Part shown: one piece after another, positions 34,491-46,080 of the stretch
How positions within the stretch are numbered: position 1 is the first letter of the stretch
Layout: each line of letters starts with the position of its first letter
Source: Coniochaeta sp. PMI_546
Taxonomy: Eukaryota > Ascomycota > Sordariomycetes > Coniochaetales > Coniochaetaceae
NCBI GenBank assembly: GCA_021432605.1
Contig: MU271144.1
Coordinates: forward strand, 558,001 to 622,000
Direction: 5' to 3'
Length of the DNA: 64,000 bases
Program-made: the position numbers and the translations under genes
The notes under the pieces: generated by a model
The model's input: only the letters and a program-made list of their open reading frames with translations
What the model was told of the DNA's origin: nothing
Database searches by the model: none

Positions 34491-35770
34491 GATTTTTGCA
34501 ATTTAGCAGACCCCGAGAGCTTATCTATGCTTTTCTATAGCTCGGTTATATACGATCTGTCGTAACGTATTCTCGTTTCCGGCCCCGGATACTCTAGTCC
34601 CCGTTCTGGTAATCCAAGGCGTTTCGCTTTTTCGTTTAAGTCTCTCTAGACCCCTTGCCGCGTCTAATGCGGACCAGAAAGGGAATTAACAACCTATACA
34701 AACGCTAAGGCAAATCCGCTACCCCGCCCTGGCGTCTACAGAGCTTGTCTACTGAACTCGTAAACAGCTTGCCGTAAAGTATGGCCAGAATGTAGCTTAT
34801 CCCTTCCGAAGTATAAAGCAGGAATTCGTCGCCTGGTTTCGTGTAATGTTTCCAGTGCTACCAGCTTCTCCCTTTTGTACCAAATATATTCTCTTTAAGT
34901 TCAACTGCTAGTACCGCTCTCGTAGATACCCTCCAAGCTTAGCCTCGTCTACCTTACTTATCATGGTCGTACAGGGCTCCAAGAGGACTTTTGCCTACCC
35001 AACTAATCTATATGACCTAGCCCGCACTTTTAACGAACGCGGCTAGGGAATCATGAGGAAATTGTTTACATATAAAGAAAGCCTTTCCGTATTCGGGGTC
35101 GAGGTCGGCCTACTTATCAGAACACCGTATATCGACTTTGTATACGAAACCTAAGACGATATGATCCGTAACTTTATTGTTAACGTGGCGGAAAACAACC
35201 GATACCGCCTATAGGACGTTAAGGACTATTTCCGAGGCCGCGTGCTTCGGTACCTATCTATCCTTTCCATGTCGCCATTATCATCCGTTATAGGGATATC
35301 ATCACCTGCCTTTAGTTTAGCGTCGTCTAATTCGTTGCTAGCAGCGGATACGGCACGGAGACAAGTCAAAGCCAAGCAAGCCTAGGGACTCGGTCTTTCG
35401 CTTCCTAGAAGCGACTTGGTATCCGATCCGTATTCTACGTTCCCTGCTATAGAAATTTCCAGCCTCTTAAACTTAACCTACTGGCCGTCCTCCCCTTTCC
35501 CTGGTGAAACACGGCTTTCAGAGTAGCAATAGCAGACTAGCTCCTATTCGTCGCTGCCGGCATCAGACACCCCGAATCTGACCTTTCCCCCCGCGATATC
35601 GCGCCCTTTCCGCCCTTGGACCCCAACGCGTCCTAATAGCATATCCTTACCATCGCCAAAGTCTTCTACTTCGTACCGGGTCTTGAAGATTCGAACGCCC
35701 GGCAAGCTTCGAAGAAATTGGTTCGACGAGACTCCTTGAACGGGTCATGTGGCTTGTAAAGGACGGATGT
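34491..35770 (-). pseudogene. RIP-damaged coding remnants upstream of the ferric reductase, unrecognised
   Basis: Minus-strand frames continue rightward from the ferric reductase with protein-like segments (AKRLGLPERGLEYPGPETRI, LHSGHTLRQAVYEFSRQAL, KTRYEVEDFGDGKDMLLGRV), broken by stops. The left part may be an N-terminal extension of the reductase, the right part a separate hydrophilic protein. No family is recognised. Confidence 0.4.
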
Positions 35771-36129
35771 ATTGGTTGTCTTATGGTATTCGCTTACTAT
35801 ACTGTATTATATTTAGCACTTGATGTTCAATATATATGCCGATCTGGTGTCACTTTGGGTACTTCTCTGTAGAGTTTGCTGTGTTCAAGTTAAAGTAACG
35901 TAGCGGGGTAGAAAGTAGATACAGCAAAACTAGACTTCAAATTATATAGACTTCTTATACAATTCAGATATCAGACTAAACAAGTACTTCTACTTCAGTT
36001 GATCAAGCTATATTGCCGTCCCCGTTCATTGCCCCGTCAGCTGGCGGTGAGATATATCTTAGTCTTGCCTCTATACTCAGTTCGCGTTAGTAAAGTTCAG
36101 GGTAAGGATATTGGGCATTAGGATTTACT
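35771..36129. other. AT-rich spacer
   Basis: About 360 bases of AT-rich sequence with no protein-like frame and no obvious repeat. Confidence 0.4.
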
Positions 36130-36951
36130 AAAGTTCTTATACTGTTATATCTACCTATTCTCTTGCTTCGGTATCTACTCCATACGCGGCAATCCTAATC
36201 GTTAGAACCGCTTTGTCGCGACCTGATATTTATCGAAGACGAGTTCTAAGGTATTCGCAATCTGTACGACGAGGTGGTTCTACGTATTAATTTGTAAACG
36301 GTATTAATAGTTTTCTTTTTTCAGCGCGGCTACCTGGCGATCTATCGATTCGAATTGGCCTTTCGTAACCGCCAGCTGTTAGTATAGGATATCGATCTCT
36401 AGCTATAAGATTTGTATTTCAGATGGCGGCGGAATTTCCGATACGGGAGAAAAGGGCCGTGTGGTATAGAACCCCGAGTGATATAACGTATACGACCTCG
36501 GTATATAGGGTGTATATTGGGTATATAAACGTAAAGATCGGCTAGGTATAGCTGGTAGAGAGGGTAGTAACTTGTCTATCATTTTGGGTACCATACGAGG
36601 GTAAGAGAGAAAATTATGCTAACTACTTCTTCAATCTTACCGCGCCGACTATCGCTAGTTATATTGGTAGTATCGGTCTGAGGGAAAATAGTATCGCGTT
36701 TAGGCGAACCTCGAACGCGTTGGCCCTTTCGACGATAGGAAACTAGTATCACCTGGCAAATCCTGGCCATATTTTACCGCGATAGAAGACCAATAGACAT
36801 ACGAAACTACTATATTAGCGTGGTAAATGCTCTTGTATGATTTTAGTTTAGCTATAGTGCGATACGAGAAAGTCGAATCCCTATTATTTCTAAGAGACAA
36901 CCAAGCCGTGTGAAAAGAACGCGTACGGCTTTCAGTGACATTGGGCGGCAT
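36130..36951 (-). pseudogene. RIP-damaged unknown gene with C-terminal coiled coil
   Basis: Begins at ATG 36951 (MPPNVTESRTRSFHTAWLSL). A Tyr/Ser/Pro-rich middle (IPSRSLRLYTQYTPYIPRSY) leads into a heptad-like C-terminus (LAVTKGQFESIDRQVAALKK), all in one frame with several in-frame stops of the RIP type. The coiled coil suggests dimerisation. Family unknown. Confidence 0.45.
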
Positions 36952-37081
36952 AAAAACGCGGATTTATTCATATGGCTTGATTGCGCTATTGATAACCGGC
37001 ATAGGGCGGCTAAACAACGCAAATCCATCCAATCGCTTATACTAATATATGGTTCGTATAGCTATTTGTAGGCATGTGACT

Positions 37082-37833
37082 TTAGGCCGTGCGGCCGCCC
37101 CCTGCGGGAGTGTCCCCCGGCTACTGTTCCGTCAACATGTTTATGAAGTTGTCTAGGCCACTTTTCAAGTTATTGAGCGATGTCTTTATCTCTTGCTATC
37201 CGACGGCCTGCGTACGCCTAAGATCCTGTATCTCCGATACCATACGGTCGATTTTAGCGTATAGCATCAGCAGCCTGATAGCCATCAGCATCATCCCAAA
37301 CGTGGTTAAATTAAGTCACCTACTGAGTCTCTATTCTACTACCTCCTAGGATAATGTTAACAGGTCGCCGGGAATCGTCAGCCTGTTGGGTGGGCGAGAA
37401 GGAAGCTGCGAAAGCATCAAAACTCTCAGAGGGACGTGGTGCGGTAGGGAATCTCGGATTCATGCCACTGGCTGATATAGCTCTAGATGGGAAAGTATCG
37501 GGCGCCTTGGAGGGAGAGAAGATATATTAGTTCTCTAGGATACCGGATTGTTCCAGGGCTTGAAGCTACGTATCAAAGTTATTGAACGGCTCTATGATGA
37601 TATATAAAAAATTGCGATTGTGCTAGAGGGATTTTGAAGCAGGCCAGATAACTCTTTAAGAGGTCTATAGCAAGACCGCTGACATTATCCTTCAACGTAA
37701 TCGAGTCCCCGTTTGGGGTTGCCTAGAATAGGAGCTTCGCCAATAACCAGAATAGGGTAATCTTCCGCTTAGACGTAGCAACTAATACGGGAATACAGTT
37801 TTCATCACCAACAGCTGACGATAATGGCGACAT
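37082..37833 (-). pseudogene. RIP-damaged unknown gene, Ser/Pro-rich
   Basis: Starts near ATG 37833 (MSPLSSAVGDENCIPVLVAT). It passes through SKRKITLFWLLAKLLF and, probably after an intron near 37610, a Ser/Pro-rich part (SPSKAPDTFPSRAISASG). It ends with a helical stretch (KIDRMVSEIQDLRR) and GGGRTA before the stop. Several RIP-type in-frame stops. Not recognised; its layout (short, disordered, terminal coiled coil) resembles its left neighbour. Confidence 0.4.
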
Positions 37834-38239
37834 CGGCAGTCGAAGGACGTAATGGTTAGAAACGACTAGAGCTATCCGCGTTGGAGAAGTTCCTGGCTTA
37901 GGAAGGCTTGATTGGTCAATGCGATATTATGCTATAAGGTGTCTCTTCTTCAATTCGCTGCCTAAACGACGTACGTCGAGAGAGCCGACCTGTGATTGGC
38001 AATTTCGAGCACTTAGGGTACCGACAGAGTGGTTACGCTAGTAAATTACATGGGGCCTAGTAAGCACTTCCGCGTCAAAACGCCATGCTCTGTCTAAAAA
38101 TCTCCCACCGCAATTCGATTCTTGTCCCTCTTACACTGTTCCAAAAGTAGCCGGGCCCCGGACAAACTACTGTAGTGGGAAATCGTCTGGCCTCGAAGCG
38201 GATTAGCGTATACAACTTACGTGCGAAGCACGAATGCCC

Positions 38240-38467
38240 TTACCATGATGGAGGATGGCGGGGGGAGTGGTCTGAGTTGAATTCGTAGAACCGGCCACGT
38301 CGAAATGCCACAAGATACACTTCCGTATCACCCTCTCTACTGAGCTCTATGGCTTTTAAAAAGCGTCTTCGGACGTCGTCGTGTTCTGGCGTGTGCAGCT
38401 TTGGCTGCGCGCTGTTGCGCGAAACTATATTGCGCTCATGGTTTCTGTTGGTATTTATCGTTACCAA
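38240..38467 (-). pseudogene. MADS-like fragment, second member of the 21-kb family
   Basis: The exon-like frame encodes RRRFLKAIELSREGDTEVYL followed by VAFRRGRFYEFNS and PPS. This aligns with the ETILLNLYKYYQLSRADIYF, LLYVNGKFYRYI and WPPT of the protein at 21.0 kb. The frame has no ATG and runs to a stop just after a GTAAGG donor-like site, so it is one exon of a gene whose remaining exons are decayed or not seen. Confidence 0.45.
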
Positions 38468-38673
38468 TATAAGGCAGGTGGGAGGACAACTTGGCCCAAA
38501 TACACGGCGCTTAGGCTACTGTACTCGTTCCGGAGTCAGCATCTTGGCAAGATCGGGAAGGCGGACGAGAACGCGGTCGGAGAGCTACGTAAACGTGGGG
38601 TCCAAGCGAGTAGCTACTTCAAAACACTATATAAAAGGTGTAGTACGAGGTCGGAGATAGGCCTAGCAACGGC

Positions 38674-39831
38674 TTGAAGTCTGTTGCTATAGAGACCCTG
38701 CCCCTAGAGATTCTCGGCGCCGTCGCATTCGAACTCGCCGTAGCCGACGTCCGCCACTTTCGCTTAGTCAGCCGCCGATACGCGTATACGGGATTTCCCG
38801 TTCTTATACGGAATATATCCTTCCTCAATACCATACAAACCGCGGATACGCTTTAGACGTTAAGATAGTCGGCGTATATATCATTCGGCTCTACTCGGTA
38901 CTTCAATATATATGATGGGTCCTGGCCCCTAACATCCTCTTTGGAAGAATGGGCGAACTACTTCCTCGGTAGGGATAATCGCTACTGTACCTAGGTATCG
39001 ATTCAATACGCGTATAAATGCTACCAGGATTTTATCTAGCGGGAAGTGTTTCGTACGCCGGAGACGGATATATAGCTCTTCCGTACGTTTCTCGCCGGCT
39101 TCCCCTCGCTTCGAGAGGTTACCCTTTCGTATGTCCATGTATGGCGTACGTAACGGTTGAACCTGGTATACTTTCGCAACCTTACCAACAGCATCTAGAT
39201 ATTTCCGTTCTTTAAGAGCTTCGTCTCTATAGCTATGGTACGGCTTCTTCCTACTATCGAAGATTATCCGTATATCAAACGGCTGAATGTAGACGGTCTC
39301 TTGGACCCGCGCGATTTACTAATAGAACCGTATACGACTATTCAATTCCTGTATCTGAACTCTATTCTTGCTAGTAAAGGCCTCAAAAAGAGTATAACCT
39401 ACTTCTTAGGCTCTTTTCCCGAGCTTACGAGCCTAACGATCAGAACGTCTCCCGTAAGGCCGATTTACTATCAACGCCTTCCCCTAAACCAGCTCCAGTG
39501 GTCGAACCTACGGTTCTTTGCTATAGCTTGTATATAGATATCCGAGGATAAACTTTTCAGTTTTATAGAACGCTACAATCTCCGGCGCTTGATCCTCAAG
39601 CAAATCGTACTGACGGACGGCTCCTGGAAATCTTTTTTCAGCCGGATTCGTCGTCTTCAACTACGGCCCAAAATCGTTATTCGCGGTCTTTTTATAGCAA
39701 CCGGCTCGCTACTAGTTTTACCATACTTTGAATCTCAACGCCTCCTAGATCATTTTCTCAAATACAAGGACTTCCTATGGCCTTTTGTAGATCGGGACAG
39801 CGATATCCTAGTATTTCGACTTTCGCCTTAA
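38674..39831 (+). pseudogene. F-box protein, RIP-damaged
   Basis: The frame starts with an F-box: IETLPLEILGAVAFELAVAD then VRHFRLVSRRYAYTGFPVLI, matching the LP.EIL..I...L...D...FRLVSKRF pattern. Leucine-rich repeat-like pieces follow (EDYPYIKRLNVDGLLDPR, FPELTSLTIRT, YNLRRLILKQIVLTDGSW), as in fungal F-box/LRR proteins. Several in-frame stops of RIP type occur, and no ATG remains at the expected start. An intact protein would be a substrate adaptor of an SCF ubiquitin ligase. Confidence 0.8.
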
Positions 39832-39839
39832 TACCGGCG

Positions 39840-40468
39840 CGTTCTACTTTGCGTTTAGATTTCTCATATGTATTACCAATAACTATATTTATTTAGCTAA
39901 GACACTAAGAAATGAAGCATTTCAAGCTCAAAAATCGGCAACTGTAGTTATATATCCGTGGCTAGTTCAGTAGGGTCTGCTTCCAGAGGAAAAAGTCCGC
40001 CTAGGAGGTTTTGCTCTAGCAATGTTTCCAGACCATATCTAGAACTTTTGTATCCCCCTTTACCTCGGGCCATTCTATAACGGCCTATATCGTTACGTAT
40101 ATTATAATCTCTCCATCCATTTTGCACATATCTTTGACCTCAAATACGTTAGACTTACCAAGTAGATATTACCGTAGGGAATGTAGTACGATGATCGACT
40201 TCTCGAACAAATATATTATCCAACGATTACGGCTCTGTTCGCAGAAAGCGGACACCATTTTTTTCTCGGTACTCGTTATCTTATCCAGTTTCCACCATAT
40301 TCCGCGGTTATACTCGAACATAGCTCGAAGACGGCTTTGGTCGAGCTCTATATAGCTTACTTTGGGTTCGAGGGGCGGGACCTCGTCGAGTTCCGTGACG
40401 CTCCCCGATTCGATTTTAAGGGGCTGGAGAGAGCTAAGTCTGCCTACGGCTATCCATATAAGTGTTTG
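39840..40468. other. AT-rich stretch with no recognised gene
   Basis: RIP-like composition. A short plus-strand frame around 40122-40355 has no motif. Confidence 0.35.
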
Positions 40469-41060
40469 TATTCAGTTAGAAAGAAATGGGAGTATTATAG
40501 TACCAGAAAGACTGATATTATTTGCTAGTATCGTATACCTTCTTGCAAATATACTTTCGTCAACCCCTAGGGAATTTGTTACGGTAGGGCTAGATATCTT
40601 GGATTCGTGGTAACATTCGTCTATTATATCGGAGTCTATATTTGTGATGGTAGTATCCGAGTTACGCTTACGTTGATTCCAATTATCTGACATCGGGAAT
40701 TCAAACGTAGTAGATATAGAGGAAGATACGAGCTCTCTTCCGAAGAGGGTAACGCTCTCGTTAGACCCTGGGGTATTTGCGTTACGATGAGGCGTCTCGA
40801 ATCCGTATTGGAATTCGGTATCTCTTGTAAAACCTATGGTTATAGTAGAAGTATCTGAACTACGTTTGGAACGGTCTGGGTTATTTAAGCTTAGAAGTTT
40901 AAAGATGGTAAAGGTAGGAGGAAAACTGTATAAGACTCGAGAGGGCCGTATCGGCTATTTGTACTGGTTAACTATCCCAAGTGGTAGAGGCTGACTCGAT
41001 GTCTTAAGGTGGGTTATGGTAGCCGAAGGCCCATGACCAAGCAGGGAATCTGCGTTTATA
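40469..41060 (-). pseudogene. Unrecognised Ser/Thr/Asn-rich coding remnant
   Basis: One minus-strand frame stays protein-like for nearly 600 bases and has a single internal stop. It includes SLLGHGPSATITHLKTSSQP and two similar internal motifs, NNPDRSKRSSDTSTITI and DNWNQRKRNSDTTITNI, about 60 residues apart. It ends ISLSGTIILPFLSN. Probably a disordered protein. No family is recognised and the true ends are not seen. Confidence 0.35.
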
Positions 41061-42220
41061 GCCGTTCGTGCCTATCATTAAACTCTTATTATCGGAGTAC
41101 CTTGTATCTCCTTCGGCCACTTATGTGAACAGTAATATCTGTAGCCGGGGTTCGTTATTACGACTCAGGGGTAAGAGGCTTCCAACGTACTCTCAGTTCG
41201 TACTCCTCCTACCCGTATATACCAGCCACCCTCGCCCAATATAAGCCTATTGTAACCGGAAACGTGTCAAACAGCATTCTGCCTTACCTTGCCCCTTTAA
41301 AACGAGCTTTTAGTAATCATCTGGCATCACGGCCTCCCGTGTTGAGCAACTTCGCAGGGGTGGTCGGGCCTATATCTGACCGGCGATATGTATTGCTATG
41401 CTATTGAAGGCACGGGCGAGTCATCTCTGTCTGAGCAACTTGGCCTCCTATAATAGCCTTACGTTAGCGTTATCATTAGGTATAACGACAATGCCTCGTC
41501 GAATTATACTGTATAGGGGAAGATTCGTAGCGTCGTATACTGGGGAGGGAGGTATCGTCCCGCCATCTACAAAGATGCCCTAGGATATCTAAAGAGTCTT
41601 TGAGTCTGCCTATTGCGGTCGTGTTTAAGGGGCTAGCGAGCTTGGCCGTTGAAACTAAAATGCCTCATACTTGGATTGTCGTCCTTCAATACTGGGCCGT
41701 TGTGACAGATTGCCGCAGCGCTTGCCGCCAGGTCAATCTCGCAGACGACCGCCGCTTCCACTTGTGGTCGCGTATGTTGGCTGTTAGAGCGTAAGGCAGA
41801 TCTAGCAAATCTCGAGGTCAGGCGGAATGGGGTCAATTCAACGATCAATGCCTTCGTCTAAGGGTAAGGCAGATTCATTCAAATGAGTCTCCCATCAGGC
41901 CTGACAATGGGAGGCTGGCAGTAGTAGAACCAGTTGATCCATGTACAAGGCTTATGCACAGGGAGAGGGACCACCGGCACAAGGAACCTTGAGGAACAGC
42001 CATGGGCAAACTGGCTAGGCTCAGTCTCATGAAGCGTTATCCCTGGATAACATAGAACTCTGGAGGGAGAATTATATAAAGAACTCCCTTGGAGCTTTTA
42101 GTTTCCGCCGCTTCACACCTCACTCCATAACCTGCTCAAGAGCTACACTTTGCAACACATTTACCGACACACTCGGCCTAGACCTAATCATACCTCTGTC
42201 GACGACCTTCGACCTTTACA
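41061..42220. other. Right edge of the RIP block, no gene recognised
   Basis: Composition changes from AT-rich to normal around 41.6-41.9 kb. No supported gene. The last 150 bases are likely the promoter and leader of the membrane protein that follows. Confidence 0.4.
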
Positions 42221-42763
42221 ATGTCTTCTGAATATATCCAGACCCGACTTACAATCCTGTTCTTTACTCTCCTATTGTTGGCTATCGCCGGTCTTGACTT
42301 AGCCAACGTATGCTTCGCAGCCACTTTACGAGATCGAGCGAGATCCAACTATACTATACCGGGTATTCTAGACTATATATTTCAGACGTTCTAGAACAAG
42401 GTCCTCGGCGGAATGATAGCCGCGGCTATCCCAATTATCGCGTATACCATTTACGGATTTATGATTGCGGTCTATCCAAAGTGGCTGGAACGTAGGTGGA
42501 CATTAAAAGCATACGATTGCCTTCAGTTTGTCCTGGCCTTCCTTATGGTTGGTACGGGAGCTTATCTTGCCATCGAGATCCACAGTTTTCAGGCTTCATT
42601 CGAAAGGTTCGCTAGCAATGACAGCATCCCGTATTACAACATGATATACTACGGTAGTCTTGCCCAGGTGTTCTATGGGGTAGTCCTTGCTATCAGAGCT
42701 ATTATCCGTGAAGTTATGGAACCGGAGAATGGGCTAGTTCGGAGACTCGTCGCTGTTTCGTAA
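42221..42763 (+). pseudogene. Small four-helix membrane protein (MARVEL-like), one in-frame stop
   Basis: From ATG 42221 (MSSEYIQTRLTILFFTLLLL) the frame encodes about 180 residues with four hydrophobic segments: near residues 10-35, 60-80 (GGMIAAAIPIIAYTIYGFMI), 95-115 (LQFVLAFLMVGTGAYLAI) and 145-165. The layout resembles fungal MARVEL-type proteins. A single TAG interrupts the frame at about residue 57, next to a CTATATATTTCAG that could be a splice acceptor. Either a short intron removes the stop or RIP has inactivated the gene, which sits at the edge of the damaged block. Confidence 0.5.
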
Positions 42764-42990
42764 CGAGTAGATGACAACAAGGATTTTGAATAAATAAGTG
42801 TCTGTCCGCTATAGACTGCTATATAGAAACACGTATGCCCAAACTCAAGGGGACCCTTATCTTCTTTGTACCTTAACGACCCAGAGTTCCGGCTCAGTCC
42901 TCGGCACCAATATCAATCTCGGTTTAGATATCCTGCACACGCCTCTGTTGAATTTCAAAGCCCAATCACTATCTCTGTTCCAGCCTCCTA

Positions 42991-43116
42991 TTACAGTGTA
43001 ACTACTTCTTCTTTGGGCTCTGGAATGTCGTCCATTGACACCGGCTTGCCCTGACCGGAGCCGCCCTGACCGGAGCCGCCTTGTCCGGAGCCCGATGAAG
43101 GGTCAGATTCCGGCAT
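42991..43116 (-). CDS. Short Gly/Ser/Gln-rich peptide or last exon of a minus-strand gene
   Basis: An ATG frame of 41 residues contains three GSGQG repeats and an acidic tail (MDDIPEPKEEVVTL). Just upstream on the same strand, 43130-43551 encodes protein-like sequence (GGVSPFVVAFLNHFVNANLY) ending in a possible GT donor (SSSFQSK then GTCTTC) with CAGCAG acceptors before this ORF. It may therefore be the 3' exon of a longer gene, although the frames do not join cleanly in the simplest model. Confidence 0.35.
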   Translation of the reverse strand: MPESDPSSGSGQGGSGQGGSGQGKPVSMDDIPEPKEEVVTL

Positions 43117-43551
43117 TGTTGTGGTTCTGCTGGTGGCTAGTCAGTACTGTGAACATCTTGGCGACAGCAAAGGGGTGAAGACCTTAGACTGGAAGCTGCT
43201 GCTCAGACTTAAAGTGTCTTGTGCCACCTCAAGGATCTTTTCTTGATAGTAGTAAAGATTGGCATTGACGAAGTGATTGAGAAAGGCCACGACAAACGGA
43301 GAGACTCCCCCCTTCTTATAATTGTAGAGCGTGATATCAGGGTCTGGCGTCCGCCAGGGCTATAAGCCCATATAAAAGTCTGCTATGTTGGCATTCGTCA
43401 GTCGTAAGATCGGGATGCTGAACCGGTAGGTTGGATTGGGTATATGTATTGGCCATGCAGCCGTACATGATCCGGGGACGTCACGTCTAACACGTCCAAT
43501 GTTTGACGAGGCCCAACATGATATGCACGCCATCCCACCGTCACTGATCAT

Positions 43552-44640
43552 ACAGAGTCCACTGGGATCTTTTCTTGACGGCAGACCGGAAAGGGGCCGG
43601 TGGCCGTAACCGGCTAGAACATGTCGCCGGTTAGTATTGTTATCTCTTATAACGCCCTGAGATTCCCAAGTCTGCTTGCATAAGGGTGACCCGCGACTTT
43701 GTCTATTCGGTATCGACGTTTAGCTACAGTTCTAGACAAGTGGATTGGCCGCCCTGGTTGCCTTTGGGAGAAGGCTGACCATCACAATGAGTGAGTGAAT
43801 ATCTTTGGACCAGCTCAAATTCTTTGGAGCTAATATGCAGCCCCTGGCCTCGGCAACTATCAAACTAAGACAGCGGGAGTCAAGGATGATTTGGTTCGTC
43901 TACGATCAACAAGGCGACTTGACAACGGACCCGAACGAGGATGTCTACAACTATATGTCATGACAACATCGAAAGAGCATTTCCATGCAGTCGCATCCCG
44001 TTGTCAATCATGAAAGATCTAGGCGTGGTCGCATGCGGGTCGACCGCCACCTCCATTTGGTGTGGTATGCTACTGCTTCCGGAATGAAGTAGTTGGCTAC
44101 TATGAACGTCTCGAGAAATAGTGGACCGTGAAGAGGATCAAGCCAGGTCATTCACTATGTAGGTGCCTCGATTAATTTCGAGAGGACCTGGCAGCTCAGT
44201 GATACAATCGACCTATGTCTACATCACAATGGCTAGCATAGCGGATGGAGGATGTATCTTTCAAATCCATAACAAGACTGGTCATATGATAATGTTACTT
44301 TACAGTCACAGCAAAGTCCACTTCTGGATTTATGTGAAAGTAATCGAGAGGTTAGAGCATATGGATCCGCGTCATTATACACTTACACGTTGAACAACAT
44401 CCTGGAGAGAGGTCGCTACAAAATAGATATCTCACCGCCTCTTTCTGCCGGCAGAATACTAAGGTCTAGCGGTTTACAGCGCTATTAGCGGTGACAGCGG
44501 AGTCATCCTCTGTAGGCGGTCGACAAATGAGTGGCTGGCTTAAAGCGGTACGTAACACGGCGAAAGCTGATGGGACACCCGAAAAGGCCCACCTCGACTA
44601 ATCACAGCAGATTCCCCGCGCCGCAAGCAAGCTTGTGTCA
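43552..44640. other. Intergenic, nothing recognised
   Basis: About 1.1 kb without a supportable gene; short open frames only. Confidence 0.4.
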
Positions 44641-44644
44641 TTTC

Positions 44645-44745
44645 AGGTCACCTCAGATCACCTTACATTACCTCAGAGCACCTCACATTACCTCAGAGCA
44701 CCTCACATTACCTTAGAGCACCTCACATTACCTCCGTTTACATCG
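44645..44745. repeat. Left array of 10/20-bp repeat (CCTCACATTA units)
   Basis: CCTCACATTA alternates with CCTCAGAGCA in a 20-base unit, with copies at 44671-44730 and variants on either side. It is the reverse complement of the array at 46.1 kb (AGGTAATGTG units). Together they form inverted brackets around the convergent gene pair between them. Confidence 0.85.
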
Positions 44746-44803
44746 GATCAGCTTTGTTTAGATCGATCTTACATCAACTATCTTGCCTGGAACAATCTTT
44801 AAA

Positions 44804-45397
44804 ATGACCCAAGCTAAAGCTCTACTTACTACAAGCGGCTTGATTAAGCTCCTCGAAGACGAACTCAATACGTACTCTAGCGAGTATTACCCACTTCATG
44901 CCAGTCGACTGAAGCGTATTGAAAAATGTTCAACATTAGTTGACGCCGACGCGGGTGAATTTCCCACCAATGTGCCAAAAAGAAGAGCACACTCAATTCT
45001 TCGCGACCTCTGGACATACGCTCCGCAAGTGTTCTTTCTGTGTGCCTCGGCAACCACACCAACTGATCTCGGCACCCTTAAGTCAACTGATTATATGTCG
45101 TCTGTCGTACGGTGGTGGAAAGATGTCGAAGTCCCTGAAGGACTGACGAAGACGATTGATAATCATTCGGATATCCTGCCAACCGACTCGCGCGACAAAC
45201 GGCAAATTCGCCAAACAGTGTCCTCTGCAGAACTGCTCGGCTTTCTTCTTAGAAGTTTTGAGGATAAACAGGTGGAATTGACTCTTCCATTCAGTGGACA
45301 GCCGTTGCCTTTTGTTAGACTTGATGAGCATACGAAGATAGAGTTGTCTTGGACATTGGTCAAGTCTTTTTTAAACAATAGACAAACTAGTACCTAG
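44804..45397 (+). CDS. Unrecognised 197-residue protein of a convergent gene pair
   Basis: Open frame from ATG 44804 (MTQAKALLTTSGLIKLLEDE) with normal composition and no damage. The frame begins about 60 bases after the left repeat array. Hydrophilic, largely helical sequence, with WTYAPQVFFLCASATTP and SSVVRWWKDVEVPEGLTKTI in the middle. No signal peptide, membrane helix or known motif. Its 3' end overlaps the stop of the minus-strand gene by 11 bases. No function can be named. Confidence 0.6.
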   Translation: MTQAKALLTTSGLIKLLEDELNTYSSEYYPLHASRLKRIEKCSTLVDADAGEFPTNVPKRRAHSILRDLWTYAPQVFFLCASATTPTDLGTLKSTDYMSSVVRWWKDVEVPEGLTKTIDNHSDILPTDSRDKRQIRQTVSSAELLGFLLRSFEDKQVELTLPFSGQPLPFVRLDEHTKIELSWTLVKSFLNNRQTST

Positions 45398-45783
45398 TAT
45401 TTGTTCGTTTGATGAGACGAAACGATGGCGTCCCTAATATAACACAAGACTGTCCCTCCCCGATAGCAAGGATACAGTACCGTGCTCTCTTTCTTGGACC
45501 TGTTTCGACGTTTACGTCTCCATCCTCCGTTCCGGCCCCGATCGTCCTGACTGCTCCGGCACCGCTCTTTGTGAACACCAACACTCCGCAAACATCAGAA
45601 CCAACGGTCTGGTATCCTCCGTCGCCGATGATCTTGTTGTCAACGGTAACGCCCTCCCCGAACTATGGCAAACATTAGATTGAGTTTTTGAGAGTCTGAC
45701 AAGCCTTAGCATACCAGAACAGTGATCTTTTCGGTTAGCTTCTCTGCATTAGTCGCAGTATCTTCAGGGATGTATTCTGTCAT
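45387..45783 (-). CDS. Unrecognised 114-residue protein of a convergent gene pair
   Basis: Two exons, 45715-45783 and 45387-45662, joined in phase by a 52-base intron with GTATGC donor and CATAG acceptor. Exon 1 encodes MTEYIPEDTATNAEKLTEKI; exon 2 a Gly/Val/Thr-rich, beta-like domain (FGEGVTVDNKIIGDGGYQTV, then TIGAGTEDGDVNVETG). No signal peptide. The clean splice and the switch from an acidic helix to a compact beta-rich part argue for a real gene. The 3' end overlaps its plus-strand partner by 11 bases. Confidence 0.6.
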
Positions 45784-46080
45784 GTCCGCCGTTCGTCGAA
45801 TGGCCTTGGAGTGACAGGTATGGCGAGGAGGTCTTAAAATTTCGTAGTCGAGATACCCCGCGCTGGCTGTGCAATGGTCTCTTATGCAGGCTTGGATGCA
45901 TGGATGTTCTGATGGCTTTCTCGGATTGAGAAATGACTCACTTGACGACTTAACAAGGTCAGGCTGGTAAATTGATAACAGGCAGAGACATGCAGTCGGT
46001 ATTGCTGCCCGATCGAGCGGGAGAAGTCTGAAGCATGAAGGGTGGCCAGTTGCGCGGGGAATATAGGTGGGGTTAATATG

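Noticed and set aside
27400-42000. LTR, LINE or DNA-transposon identity for the RIP block
   Set aside because: No terminal repeats, reverse transcriptase, integrase or transposase motifs could be read in the damaged frames.
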